Assembly (NCBI RefSeq): GCF_009466385.1
Contig: NZ_WIAQ01000025.1
Span: 1 to 44,808, forward strand
Origin: Peribacillus tepidiphilus
Lineage (GTDB): Bacteria; Bacillota; Bacilli; Bacillales; DSM-1321
Reading direction: 5' to 3'
DNA length: 44,808 nt
In this document: piece by piece, positions 29,583 through 37,806 of the stretch
Layout of the letters: each line of letters starts with the position of its first letter
How positions within the stretch are numbered: the first letter of the stretch is position 1
The notes under the pieces: generated by a model
The model's database searches: none
The model's input: only the letters and a program-made list of their open reading frames with translations
Told to the model about the DNA's origin: nothing
Position numbers and translations under genes: made by a program

Positions 29583-30527
29583 TTGAATAATGGAAGAAGA
29601 GTTGCAGAAAGTGGTGTTTTACTGGCCATTTTCAGTATGATGCTGTTTTTATCTATGCAGCTTCCGATTTTAGGAACAATTATTGCTTTTTTTCTGCCTG
29701 TCCCATTTATCTTGGTTTCTGCTAAATATAGTTTTGGGTGGGCTTTAGGTTTTACAGCGGTCGCATCTGTTTTAGCTGCTTTGTTTGGAACAATCTTATC
29801 AGTCCCAATGGCTCTAATTTTTGGAACGACTGGTATTACTATAGGTTATCACATTCAAAAAAATAAAAGCAGTATCCAGTCATACATAAGCGCAGTGCTT
29901 GTTTTTTTAGTCGGAACATTGATTTTTTACGGGGCATCCGTCATATTTTTTGAGATTAATTTTATCGACGAAAGTATAAAAAGTGTAGAATTAGCCTTTG
30001 AGCAATCATTAGGAATTCTGAATAGTATAGGTCAAGGAGCAAATGAGGAAGTAGTTAAAAGCTTTAAAGCCTCATTGGATATGGTAAAAACTATTCTACC
30101 AAGTTTACTTGTTATTTCATCAATGATTGTGGTTTTGCTCTTCTTTTTAGCAGCAAATCCGATTGTAAAAAGATTTACTGATAAAAGGGTTACTTCTGTC
30201 CCTTTTCGGGAAATAAAGCTTCCAAAGAGTCTTTTATGGTATTATTTAATTGTAATTGCCGCTTCATTTGTATTAAATCCTGAGCGGACAGATTTCACAT
30301 ATACAGTTCTATCTAACCTACTATTTATTTTGCAATTCTTTATGCTAATCCAAGGTTATTCTTTTATCTTCTTTTATAGCCATTTGAAGAGATGGTCGAA
30401 GGCAGTACCGATTACAGCCCTGTTTCTGTCTTTTGTCCTTCCAATCCTTCTTTATATTATTAGAATTTTAGGTATAATTGACTTGGGATTCAATCTGAGA
30501 GAAAGAGTTATGCAAACCGGGAAGTAA
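29583..30527 (+). CDS. yybS: YybS family membrane protein (DUF2232)
   Basis: A 314-residue polytopic membrane protein with about eight hydrophobic segments, matching B. subtilis YybS (DUF2232, energy-coupling-factor-like membrane domain). Segments such as LAIFSMMLFLSMQLPILGT and LALFFLAANPIV-like regions are evident. The start is taken as TTG at 29583, 10 nt after AAGGGTGG; a TTG at 29574 directly abuts that site. It lies just upstream of gdpP and rplI, the usual arrangement. Function is unknown. Confidence 0.82.
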   Translation: MNNGRRVAESGVLLAIFSMMLFLSMQLPILGTIIAFFLPVPFILVSAKYSFGWALGFTAVASVLAALFGTILSVPMALIFGTTGITIGYHIQKNKSSIQSYISAVLVFLVGTLIFYGASVIFFEINFIDESIKSVELAFEQSLGILNSIGQGANEEVVKSFKASLDMVKTILPSLLVISSMIVVLLFFLAANPIVKRFTDKRVTSVPFREIKLPKSLLWYYLIVIAASFVLNPERTDFTYTVLSNLLFILQFFMLIQGYSFIFFYSHLKRWSKAVPITALFLSFVLPILLYIIRILGIIDLGFNLRERVMQTGK

Positions 30528-30573
30528 GCTAAAGCTCCCATCTCTCAAAGACATGCTTTTAGGAGCTGAAAAT

Positions 30574-32547
30574 ATGCCGTCTTATTTAAAAAATCAATCT
30601 ATACGCTACCCGATTTATGGGTTAATAGGTGTATCTGGGGTGCTTCTCCTAATACTGACCTATTATCAATGGCTTTTCGGACTCATAGGCTTTCTGCTTC
30701 TATCAGGTTTGTTTTACGTTATATTACAAATTGAAAAAAATAATCGACGGGAAACGGAAGAATATATCACGACCCTTTCCTATCGTTTGAAAAAAGTTGG
30801 GGAAGAAGCCCTACTGGAAATGCCAATTGGGATCATGCTCATCAATGACGATTTATATATAGAGTGGACAAACCCATTTATGGCCTCCTGCTTCCATGAA
30901 GATACATTGGTGGGGCGTTCGCTGTATGATGTGGCCGAGTCGATTGTTCCCCTTGTAAAGCAGGAAGTAGAGATGGATACGGTCTCATTGGAAAATCGGA
31001 AATTTAAAGTCATTCATAAGCCAGAAGAGCGGTTATTATACTTTTTTGATGTGACGGAACAAGTAGAAATTGAAAAGCTGTATGAAGATGAGCGAACTGT
31101 TATTTCTATTATCTTTTTAGATAATTATGATGAGCTTACGCAAGGGATGGACGATCAACGTAGAAGCAGCTTGAATAGTCTTGTTACTTCCTTATTAGAT
31201 AAATGGGCAAGGGATAACGGTGTATTTTTAAAAAGAATTTCTTCTGATCGTTTTATCGCAATCTTTAATGAACATATTCTCCAGCACTTAGAAAAAGGGA
31301 AATTCTCCATTTTGGATGAAATAAGAGAAACGACAGCGAAACAAAATGTACCGCTTACGCTTAGTATCGGTGTAGGTTCAGGGGTTTCCTCTCTTCCTGA
31401 ATTAGGATCTCTAGCTCAATCTAGTCTGGATTTAGCCCTAGGACGAGGCGGAGATCAGGTAGCCATCAAGATGACGAACGGGAAGGTTAAGTTTTACGGA
31501 GGAAAAACGAATCCTGTTGAAAAAAGAACGAGAGTACGTGCGAGGGTCATTTCCCACGCAATTAAAGATATTATAGTAGATAGTGATAAAGTAATTGTGA
31601 TGGGCCATAAATATCCGGATATGGACGCGATTGGTGCTTCAATTGGTATCCAAAAGGTTGCCCAGATGAATGAGAGAGAGGCATTCATCGTTATAAACTT
31701 TGAGGAAATTGATACGGGTGTACAGCGGCTTATGCAGGAAATCAAGCAAAAATCCGAGCTCTATTCTAAGTTTATCACCCCGGAAGAAGCACTGGATATG
31801 ATAACGGATGATACGCTGCTGGTTGTTGTGGATACTCATAAACCTTCAATGGTTATCGAGGAAAAAATACTTCGGGAAGCTGAAAAGATCATTGTAATCG
31901 ATCATCATCGACGAGGAGAGGAATTTATCAGTAATTCTCTGCTTGTCTATATGGAGCCATATGCATCTTCTACTGCTGAGCTCGTAACAGAACTATTGGA
32001 GTATCAGCCAAAACGCAGTAAAATAGACATGTTGGAAGCAACTGCGTTATTAGCTGGTATTGTTGTCGATACAAAGAGCTTCACGCTAAGGACTGGATCT
32101 AGAACATTTGATGCCGCCTCTTATTTAAGAGCTCATGGAGCTGACACGGTACTTGTGCAAAAGTTTTTAAAGGAAAATGTTGATACGTATATTAAGCGTG
32201 CCAAACTCATAGAGTCTGTTTCTTTTTATAAAGATGGCATTGCCATAGCAAAAGGAAGCAGTGAGCAAATGAATGACCAAATCTTAATTGCACAAGCAGC
32301 TGATACACTTTTGACAATGGACGGTGTCATCGCTTCCTTCGTAATATCTAAACGTTCGGAGGATGTAATAGGAATAAGTGCCCGCTCGCTTGGTGACATA
32401 AATGTCCAGGTTATTATGGAGGATTTAGAAGGCGGAGGTCACCTAACAAACGCAGCTACACAATTACATGGTATTTCAATAGATGAGGCAGAACAGAGAT
32501 TAAGGGCTGCCATTGACGCATATTTAGAAGGAGGTAAAAAGGAATGA
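30574..32547 (+). CDS. gdpP: c-di-AMP phosphodiesterase GdpP
   Basis: A 657-residue membrane enzyme that hydrolyses cyclic di-AMP to pApA, affecting wall stress and potassium balance. Two N-terminal membrane helices (about 15-30 and 34-52) are followed by a PAS-like domain, a degenerate GGDEF domain (about 170-310), a DHH domain and a DHHA1 domain. DHH motifs are [13 protein letters not shown] (about 343-355), VVVDTHKP (about 417) and DHHRRGEEF (about 443), and DHHA1 has [11 protein letters not shown]. The ATG at 30574 follows AGGAG. It overlaps rplI by 4 nt. Confidence 0.96.
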   Translation: MPSYLKNQSIRYPIYGLIGVSGVLLLILTYYQWLFGLIGFLLLSGLFYVILQIEKNNRRETEEYITTLSYRLKKVGEEALLEMPIGIMLINDDLYIEWTNPFMASCFHEDTLVGRSLYDVAESIVPLVKQEVEMDTVSLENRKFKVIHKPEERLLYFFDVTEQVEIEKLYEDERTVISIIFLDNYDELTQGMDDQRRSSLNSLVTSLLDKWARDNGVFLKRISSDRFIAIFNEHILQHLEKGKFSILDEIRETTAKQNVPLTLSIGVGSGVSSLPELGSLAQSSLDLALGRGGDQVAIKMTNGKVKFYGGKTNPVEKRTRVRARVISHAIKDIIVDSDKVIVMGHKYPDMDAIGASIGIQKVAQMNEREAFIVINFEEIDTGVQRLMQEIKQKSELYSKFITPEEALDMITDDTLLVVVDTHKPSMVIEEKILREAEKIIVIDHHRRGEEFISNSLLVYMEPYASSTAELVTELLEYQPKRSKIDMLEATALLAGIVVDTKSFTLRTGSRTFDAASYLRAHGADTVLVQKFLKENVDTYIKRAKLIESVSFYKDGIAIAKGSSEQMNDQILIAQAADTLLTMDGVIASFVISKRSEDVIGISARSLGDINVQVIMEDLEGGGHLTNAATQLHGISIDEAEQRLRAAIDAYLEGGKKE

Positions 32548-32993
32548 AAGTAATTTTTCTGAAAGACGTTAAAGGAAAAGGAAAAAAAGGTGAAGTGAAA
32601 AATGTAGCAGATGGCTACGCACATAACTTCCTATTCAAGCAAGGCCTTGCAGTGGAAGCGAATAAAGCAAACATGAGCAAACTTGAAGCACAAAAAAACA
32701 AAGAAAAGCAATTAGCGGCTGAAGAGCTAGAAAATGCAAAGGAAATGAAAGAAAAGCTCGAAAAAATCACGGTAGAAATCCAAGCTAAAGCTGGAGAAGG
32801 TGGTAGGCTTTTCGGTTCTATTACAACAAAGCAAATTGCTGAAGAGCTTGAAGCAAAACACGGTATCAAGATTGATAAGCGTAAAATGGAATTGAATGAA
32901 GGGATTCGTGCATTAGGCTATACAAAAGTTCCTGTTAAGCTTCATCCTGAAGTTCAAGCTACTCTCACAGTTCACGTGAAAGAAGTAAAATAA
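32544..32993 (+). CDS. rplI: 50S ribosomal protein L9
   Basis: A 149-residue L9 protein: N-terminal rRNA-binding domain [20 protein letters not shown], a long lysine- and glutamate-rich helix (about 45-75), and a C-terminal domain with [16 protein letters not shown]. The ATG overlaps the gdpP stop (ATGA), with GGAGG inside gdpP, so translation is coupled. Confidence 0.98.
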   Translation: MKVIFLKDVKGKGKKGEVKNVADGYAHNFLFKQGLAVEANKANMSKLEAQKNKEKQLAAEELENAKEMKEKLEKITVEIQAKAGEGGRLFGSITTKQIAEELEAKHGIKIDKRKMELNEGIRALGYTKVPVKLHPEVQATLTVHVKEVK

Positions 32994-33024
32994 ACACCTT
33001 TACCATTTAACATAAAAACTGTAA

Positions 33025-33072
33025 AATGTGATGAAGCTTCATTATTTTTTAGGGGCTCATCACATTTTTTTT
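33025..33072 (+). terminator. Terminator after rplI
   Basis: AATGTGATGA and TCATCACATT pair across a loop of about 22 nt, followed by a T-run. Confidence 0.8.
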
Positions 33073-33109
33073 GATAGAAGTAATCCTCTTAAGATAGGAG
33101 GTAAGATAA

Positions 33110-34474
33110 ATGAACGAAATATTTAAAGATCGCATTCCGCCACAGAATATTGAGGCTGAGCAAGCGGTTTTAGGTGCAATATTTTTGGAGCCTTCATCCT
33201 TGACATTAGCTTCTGAAATATTGATTCCTGAAGACTTTTATAGAACCTCTCATCAAAAGATCTTTAGTGTCATGCTGAGCTTGAATGATCATGGTAAAGC
33301 AGTGGATTTGATTACTGTAACAGAAGAGCTGTCTGCTTCTAAAAGCCTTGAAGATGTGGGTGGCATCACCTACTTGAGTGAGCTGGCATCTTCTGTTCCG
33401 ACTGCTGCTAATATCGAATATTATGCACGCATTGTAGAAGAAAAATCTTTGTTGAGACGGTTGATTCGAACGGCCACAAATATTGCCCAAGATGGGTACA
33501 CTCGGGAAGACGAAGTCGAAGTTCTCTTAAGTGAAGCGGAAAAAAGTATCATGGATGTCGCCCAGCGGAAAAATGCCGGCGCCTTTCAAAATATTAAAGA
33601 TATATTGGTAAGGACTTATGATAATATTGAAGTCTTAGCTAACCGGAAAGGTGACATTACCGGGATCCCGACCGGTTTCACCGAACTTGACCGAATGACC
33701 GCAGGCTTTCAGCGTAACGACTTAATAATTGTAGCTGCACGTCCTTCTGTCGGTAAAACAGCCTTCGCCTTAAATATTGCCCAAAATGTTGCGACCAAAA
33801 CAGATGAAAATGTTGCGATTTTCAGTCTTGAGATGGGTGCTGAGCAGCTAGTGATGCGTATGCTTTGTGCGGAAGGCAACATTAATGCTCAAAACTTAAG
33901 GACAGGCTCTTTGACTGACGAGGATTGGAGAAAGCTTACAATGGCGATGGGAAGTCTCTCAAACGCTGGAATCTATATCGATGATACACCTGGTGTACGT
34001 ATCAGCGATATCCGTTCCAAATGTCGCCGATTGAAGCAAGAGCATGGTCTTGGTATGATTTTAATCGACTATCTACAGCTTATCCAAGGTAGTGGTCGCT
34101 CTGGCGAAAACCGTCAGCAAGAGGTTTCTGAAATTTCCCGCTCCTTGAAAGCTTTGGCTCGTGAGCTTCAAGTGCCGGTTATTGCACTGTCTCAGCTTTC
34201 CCGTGGAGTTGAGCAGCGCCAAGACAAGCGTCCGATGATGTCTGATATCCGTGAATCTGGTAGTATCGAGCAGGACGCCGATATCGTTGCCTTTTTATAT
34301 CGTGACGATTACTACGATAAAGAAACGGAAAACAAAAATATTATCGAAATTATTATTGCTAAGCAGCGTAACGGTCCGGTTGGTACTGTACAGCTTGCTT
34401 TTGTAAAAGAATATAACAAATTCGTTAACCTAGAGCGGCGCTTTGATGACAGTGCTATACCGCCTGGGGCTTAG
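33110..34474 (+). CDS. dnaB: Replicative DNA helicase DnaB (B. subtilis DnaC)
   Basis: A 454-residue hexameric helicase that unwinds DNA at the fork. The N-terminal domain begins RIPPQNIEAEQAVLGAIF. The RecA-like core has Walker A ARPSVGKTAFALNIA (about 210-224), LEMGAEQL, ILIDYLQLIQGSG (Walker B) and the arginine-finger region SDIRESGSIEQDADIVAFLYR. The B. subtilis gene is called dnaC. AGGAGGTAAG precedes the ATG. Confidence 0.97.
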   Translation: MNEIFKDRIPPQNIEAEQAVLGAIFLEPSSLTLASEILIPEDFYRTSHQKIFSVMLSLNDHGKAVDLITVTEELSASKSLEDVGGITYLSELASSVPTAANIEYYARIVEEKSLLRRLIRTATNIAQDGYTREDEVEVLLSEAEKSIMDVAQRKNAGAFQNIKDILVRTYDNIEVLANRKGDITGIPTGFTELDRMTAGFQRNDLIIVAARPSVGKTAFALNIAQNVATKTDENVAIFSLEMGAEQLVMRMLCAEGNINAQNLRTGSLTDEDWRKLTMAMGSLSNAGIYIDDTPGVRISDIRSKCRRLKQEHGLGMILIDYLQLIQGSGRSGENRQQEVSEISRSLKALARELQVPVIALSQLSRGVEQRQDKRPMMSDIRESGSIEQDADIVAFLYRDDYYDKETENKNIIEIIIAKQRNGPVGTVQLAFVKEYNKFVNLERRFDDSAIPPGA

Positions 34475-34477
34475 ATT

Positions 34478-34506
34478 GGGCTTGTCTTTTCGACAGCCCT
34501 TTTTTT
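34478..34506 (+). terminator. Terminator after dnaB
   Basis: GGGCTTGTC, a short loop and GACAGCCC are followed by seven T residues. Confidence 0.88.
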
Positions 34507-34582
34507 CATATAAAACTTGTAAACTTTGATTTCCTCTTATTTTTTTGGATAATTTTTATAAATAAGGGGGATGTATTTTAAA

Positions 34583-34627
34583 AAATACGAACATAAACAA
34601 TTAGGTTATAAAATAATGTTCGGTATT
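34583..34627. promoter_or_regulatory. Pair of inverted PurR boxes before purA
   Basis: AATGTTCGGTATT (34615-34627) matches the reverse PurBox consensus at all positions. The opposing AAATACGAACATA (34583-34595) matches at 11 of 13. Two inverted PurBoxes close upstream of the promoter are the known arrangement for PurR repression, relieved by PRPP, of purine synthesis genes in Bacillus. Confidence 0.8.
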
Positions 34628-34629
34628 TG

Positions 34630-34659
34630 TTGACTTCTATTAAAGATTACTGGTAAAAT
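34630..34659 (+). promoter_or_regulatory. purA promoter
   Basis: A -35 TTGACT (34630-34635) and a -10 TAAAAT (34654-34659) with an 18-nt spacer lie directly downstream of the PurR boxes, about 55 nt before the purA ribosome binding site. Confidence 0.6.
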
Positions 34660-34722
34660 TAGAATGTTTGATTAGGCCCGTTCTTTGAATCGGTAAAACG
34701 TGAACCTTTGGAGGTGCAGGTA

Positions 34723-36015
34723 ATGTCTTCAGTAGTTGTTGTAGGAACACAATGGGGAGATGAAGGTAAAGGTAAGATTACAGATTTTTTGTCTGAGCAT
34801 GCAGAAGTGGTTGCCCGCTATCAAGGCGGAAACAACGCAGGACATACGATCAAATTTAATGGTGAAACATATAAGCTTCATTTAATTCCATCTGGAATTT
34901 TTTACAGTGATAAAATATGCGTGATTGGAAATGGTATGGTTGTAGATCCGAAAGCACTTGTAAAAGAGCTTGAGTATTTACATAGTCACGGGGTAACAAC
35001 GGACAACCTCCGTATCAGCAACCGTGCACATGTCATTCTTCCTTATCACCTTAAATTGGATGAGGTCGAAGAAGAGCGCAAAGGTGCAAACAAAATCGGC
35101 ACAACGAAAAAAGGAATTGGTCCTGCTTATATGGATAAAGCAGCGCGTATGGGAATCCGCATGGCTGATCTTTTAGATCGTGAAGTGTTTGAAGAGAAGC
35201 TAGCACATAATTTAAAAGAAAAAAACCGTCTTTTAGAAAAGTTTTATGAAACAGAAGGATTCCAGCTAGAAGATATTTTGGATGAATACTATGAGTACGG
35301 GCAGCAAATTAAGAAGTACGTTTGCGATACATCTGTTGTTTTAAATGATGCATTAGATGAGGGTCGCCGTGTACTTTTTGAAGGTGCTCAAGGTGTAATG
35401 CTAGATATTGATCAAGGAACTTATCCGTTTGTTACATCCTCAAACCCAGTAGCTGGCGGCGTAACAATCGGTTCAGGCGTTGGTCCAACTAAAATTAATC
35501 ATGTAGTAGGAGTATCCAAAGCTTACACAACACGTGTTGGAGATGGTCCATTCCCGACAGAGCTTGATAACGAGATTGGTAACCGAATTCGTGAAGTCGG
35601 TCGTGAATACGGTACAACAACAGGACGTCCGCGACGCGTGGGTTGGTTTGACTCAGTCGTTGTTCGTCATGCTCGTCGCGTAAGCGGTATTACGGATCTT
35701 TCTTTAAACTCTATTGACGTGTTAACAGGTATTGAAACCCTAAAAATTTGTGTAGCTTACCGTCATAATGGAAAAATCATAGAAGAATTCCCTGCAAGCT
35801 TGAAAGTTTTATCTGAATGTGAGCCGGTATATGAAGAGCTACCAGGCTGGACAGAAGATATAACAGGCTGCAAATCATTGGATGAGCTTCCTGCAAATGC
35901 CCGTCATTATTTAGAGAGAGTTTCTCAATTAACAGGGATCCCGTTATCCATTTTCTCTGTCGGTCCAGACCGTACACAAACAAATGTAGTTCGCAATCCT
36001 TGGAGACAAGTTTAA
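34723..36015 (+). CDS. purA: Adenylosuccinate synthetase
   Basis: A 430-residue enzyme that makes adenylosuccinate from IMP, aspartate and GTP, the first step from IMP to AMP. The signature [11 protein letters not shown] (residues 8-18) includes the catalytic aspartate, with GGNNAGHTI and [16 protein letters not shown] following and [13 protein letters not shown] in the GTP and IMP region. I start at the ATG at 34723 after GGAGGTG; the frame from 34708 has no ribosome binding site. Confidence 0.98.
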   Translation: MSSVVVVGTQWGDEGKGKITDFLSEHAEVVARYQGGNNAGHTIKFNGETYKLHLIPSGIFYSDKICVIGNGMVVDPKALVKELEYLHSHGVTTDNLRISNRAHVILPYHLKLDEVEEERKGANKIGTTKKGIGPAYMDKAARMGIRMADLLDREVFEEKLAHNLKEKNRLLEKFYETEGFQLEDILDEYYEYGQQIKKYVCDTSVVLNDALDEGRRVLFEGAQGVMLDIDQGTYPFVTSSNPVAGGVTIGSGVGPTKINHVVGVSKAYTTRVGDGPFPTELDNEIGNRIREVGREYGTTTGRPRRVGWFDSVVVRHARRVSGITDLSLNSIDVLTGIETLKICVAYRHNGKIIEEFPASLKVLSECEPVYEELPGWTEDITGCKSLDELPANARHYLERVSQLTGIPLSIFSVGPDRTQTNVVRNPWRQV

Positions 36016-36027
36016 TGAATCAAAAGA

Positions 36028-36067
36028 AGGTTGTCTAAAAGTTATTCTTTTGGACAGCCTTTTTTTG
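36028..36067 (+). terminator. Terminator after purA
   Basis: AGGTTGTCTAAAAG and CTTTTGGACAGCCT pair around TTATT, followed by a T-run. Confidence 0.88.
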
Positions 36068-36079
36068 CGAAAAAAAGAA

Positions 36080-36410
36080 GAGTAAAAGAAAAGGTAAGGT
36101 CTTTAATCGAATATATGACCATGTTTCAGGTGGGAACCCTAACTCCCTAAATGTCTCATCTGGGAGATGACGCATAAGGTATGCCGTTTTTGCAAAAATC
36201 AAACCTGCCCGTTCTGCCGCTGTCCGTACGCCGAATGTGAGTCTTGCAAAAAAAGTAGAGGAAGGAAATGTAGCGATCGGCTTCAGTCTTTTCTCACCTG
36301 CAATCGTGGTAGAATTATCGTTGCGGCAAGTTTAACATATTGATCGATTTAGGGATTTTCTAGAGTATACAGCTTTGGAAAATCCTTTTTATTTGAAAAA
36401 ATTTTTTTCA
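36080..36410. other. Unassigned stretch with short open frames, possibly a decayed gene
   Basis: No intact gene is seen between the purA terminator and the tRNA operon promoter. A plus-strand frame open from 36171 to its stop at 36335 (54 codons) has a natural-looking composition (segments AKKVEEGNVAIGFSLF and IVVELSLRQV) but no start codon, and a TGA lies just before it. An overlapping frame from 36167 is cysteine-rich but has no usable ribosome binding site. The most likely reading is the tail of a dead gene. I cannot name it. Confidence 0.3.
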
Positions 36411-36419
36411 AAAATAGTA

Positions 36420-36449
36420 TTGCATTCTTAGTATTTTCTATGCTACTAT
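36420..36449 (+). promoter_or_regulatory. Promoter of the tRNA operon
   Basis: A -35 TTGCAT (36420-36425) and a -10 TACTAT (36444-36449) are separated by 18 nt, about 58 nt before the first tRNA-like unit. An A- and T-rich stretch lies upstream, as in strong stable-RNA promoters. Confidence 0.5.
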
Positions 36450-36507
36450 TAAAAACGTCGCTGACGAAGTAACGAACGATTTAAATATGGAATTAATTTA
36501 GATTAAT

Positions 36508-36643
36508 GAGCCATTAGCTCAGTCGGTAGAGACGAGCGACACATCTGTGAAGTTGCTACGAGTTGCGTAGTTTCATGTCTTGAAAAGAGATGAGACGGAG
36601 CATCTAATGCTTTCAATATGAGCGGAGTTAATTTAAAATTAAT
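36508..36643 (+). repeat. Chimeric unit A: tRNA-Lys 5' end plus conserved spacer
   Basis: The first 24 nt (36508-36531) equal the 5' end of the intact tRNA-Lys downstream, from the acceptor strand through the D-arm. The sequence then switches to ACGAGCGACACATCT, a variable part, and an 88-nt block (36556-36643) shared with unit B. That block has hairpins CTACG/CGTAG and CTCAT/ATGAG-like stems. It cannot form a tRNA because the anticodon and T arms are absent. Confidence 0.85.
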
Positions 36644-36782
36644 GAGCCATTAGCTCAGTCGGTAGAGCAACGAGCATACGCTTCACCGATTAAACTACGA
36701 GTTGCGTAGTCTCATGTCTTGAAAAGAGATGAGACGGAGCATCTAATGCTTTCAATATGAGCGGAGTTAATTTAAAATTAAT
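36644..36782 (+). repeat. Chimeric unit B: tRNA-Lys 5' end plus conserved spacer
   Basis: A second tandem unit: 26 nt of tRNA-Lys 5' end (36644-36669), then ACGAGC, a variable stretch of about 19 nt different from unit A, and the 88-nt block (36695-36782) identical to unit A except for one base. It abuts the intact tRNA-Lys, so the period (136-139 nt) carries the tRNA 5' end three times. Confidence 0.85.
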
Positions 36783-36858
36783 GAGCCATTAGCTCAGTCG
36801 GTAGAGCATCTGACTTTTAATCAGAGGGTCGGAGGTTCGAGTCCTCCATGGCTCACCA
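36783..36858 (+). tRNA. tRNA-Lys (TTT)
   Basis: The cloverleaf is complete: acceptor GAGCCAT/ATGGCTC, D-arm, anticodon stem around CTTTTAA with anticodon TTT, and T-arm GGAGG/CCTCC with TTCGAGT. CCA is encoded (36856-36858). It is the first intact tRNA of the operon. Confidence 0.96.
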
Positions 36859-36865
36859 TTTTATT

Positions 36866-36937
36866 GGCCCGTTGGTCAAGTGGTTAAGACACCGCCCTTT
36901 CACGGCGGTAACACGGGTTCGAATCCCGTACGGGTCA
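36866..36937 (+). tRNA. tRNA-Glu (TTC)
   Basis: Acceptor GGCCCGT/ACGGGTC, anticodon stem CCGCC/GGCGG with loop CTTTCAC (anticodon TTC), and T-arm ACGGG/CCCGT with TTCGAAT. CCA is not encoded. It lies 7 nt after tRNA-Lys. Confidence 0.96.
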
Positions 36938-36950
36938 TCGGCACATGGTT

Positions 36951-36998
36951 GGCCAGTAAGAAGCTGGCAAGGACGGCTCCCTTGCTGGCCACCATTTT
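36951..36998 (+). other. Hairpin spacer after tRNA-Glu
   Basis: GGCCA/TGGCC enclose GCAAGG/CCTTGC, and a competing CCAG/CTGG hairpin is possible. It is followed by ACCATTTTA, the same bases that follow tRNA-Lys, but no T-run, so it is not a simple terminator. It may be a remnant of a fused tRNA end. Confidence 0.4.
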
Positions 36999-37011
36999 AC
37001 ATAGATTAATA

Positions 37012-37070
37012 GATTCCGTCGTGTAGCGACGAGCGACACATCTAGGAAAAATACTGCGAGTTGTCTCGAC
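37012..37070 (+). repeat. Chimeric unit C: tRNA-Asp-like 5' end plus the same spacer module
   Basis: GATTCCGTCGTGTAGCG (37012-37028) matches the first 17 nt of the intact tRNA-Asp downstream at 14 positions. It is followed by ACGAGCGACACATCT (37029-37043), identical to unit A, a variable part and CTGCGAGTTG, close to CTACGAGTTG of units A and B. A CGAG/CTCG hairpin follows. The pattern of a tRNA 5' end joined to the spacer module upstream of the intact tRNA therefore repeats with another tRNA. Confidence 0.6.
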
Positions 37071-37124
37071 GCATTAACATCCTGGATTTTTGTTGTAGGA
37101 TAGACAATTTATAAATATTTAGTT

Positions 37125-37200
37125 GGTCCCGTGGTGTAGCGGTTAACATGCCTGCCTGTCACGCAGGAGATCGCGGGTTCGATTCCCGTCGGGACCGCCA
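37125..37200 (+). tRNA. tRNA-Asp (GTC)
   Basis: Acceptor GGTCCCG/CGGGACC, anticodon stem CCTGC/GCAGG with loop CTGTCAC (anticodon GTC), and T-arm GCGGG/CCCGT with TTCGATT. CCA is encoded (37198-37200). Confidence 0.96.
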
Positions 37201-37252
37201 TTATACATAATTTTAAAGAGAAATAAAAGCTAAAGATTAGAATTTAATATAC

Positions 37253-37325
37253 GGCTCGGTAGCTCAGTCGGTAGAGCAAAGGACTGAAAATCCTTGTGTC
37301 GGCGGTTCGATTCCGTCCCGAGCCA
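37253..37325 (+). tRNA. tRNA-Phe (GAA)
   Basis: Acceptor GGCTCGG/CCGAGCC, D-arm GCTC/GAGC, anticodon loop CTGAAAA (anticodon GAA) and a T-arm with TTCGATT. CCA is not encoded. It is the last tRNA, followed by a terminator. Confidence 0.96.
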
Positions 37326-37333
37326 TCTCAAAA

Positions 37334-37370
37334 GGGTGTCATCAAAATGATTTGGTGGCATTCTTTTTTT
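37334..37370 (+). terminator. Terminator of the tRNA operon
   Basis: GGTGTCATC and GGTGGCATT pair, with several G-U pairs, around a 10-nt loop, followed by C and seven T residues. Confidence 0.7.
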
Positions 37371-37530
37371 AAAAAAAATTTTAGTTAAATTATTAGGATT
37401 TGAATGAAAAAATACTCAAAGGTATAACATTCAACACTTCAATTATGAAAATAGATTGGATCCTTACAAAGATAAAAGTACATTAAGGAAGTAGATCATT
37501 TTTATTTAAGTGAAAATTAGTATGATTTAA

Positions 37531-37644
37531 GCGGCAGGCTCCGAAATAGGAGTAATGGGTTCAACTGGACATTCAACTGGTGTTCACCTTCATTTGGAAG
37601 TAATTAAAAACGGCAAGCTAGTTAACCCACTTCTTTATCTATAA
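37531..37644 (+). pseudogene. C-terminal relic of an M23 family peptidoglycan endopeptidase
   Basis: The frame reads GSEIGVMGSTGHSTGVHLHL, then EVIKNGKLVNPLLYL and a stop. This is the C-terminal end of lysostaphin-type M23 metallopeptidases, with the zinc-binding HLH. A TAA lies immediately upstream in frame, and no start or ribosome binding site is present, so only about 37 codons survive. An intact M23 gene in this place before walR would fit a WalRK wall-hydrolase role. The rest of 37371-37806 shows no gene. Confidence 0.8.
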
Positions 37645-37652
37645 TGATTTTG

Positions 37653-37676
37653 CCCTCGGATATTCCGAGGGTTTTT
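37653..37676 (+). terminator. Terminator after the M23 relic
   Basis: CCCTCGG, ATATT and CCGAGGG are followed by five T residues. The terminator of the lost gene is intact, which supports the relic being its true 3' end. Confidence 0.88.
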
Positions 37677-37806
37677 GATTATGTTAAAATGGAAAAATAA
37701 GATAGATGATGAAATTTCTGTAAGCTATCCCCAATAGATGAATTAAAGATAAGAACATGATAAAGTAATATAGAGGAACTATACCTATTAAAAAGGAGAT
37801 TATTCT

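Noticed and set aside
36167-36343. Cysteine-rich frame starting MTHKVCRFCKNQTC
   Set aside because: GGGAG abuts the ATG with no spacing, and the region overlaps other equally open frames, so a real zinc-binding peptide is not supported.
36508-36858. Tandem repeats considered as a CRISPR array or as three tRNA genes
   Set aside because: The period is 136-139 nt with only two long near-identical spacers, and two of the three units lack anticodon and T arms.
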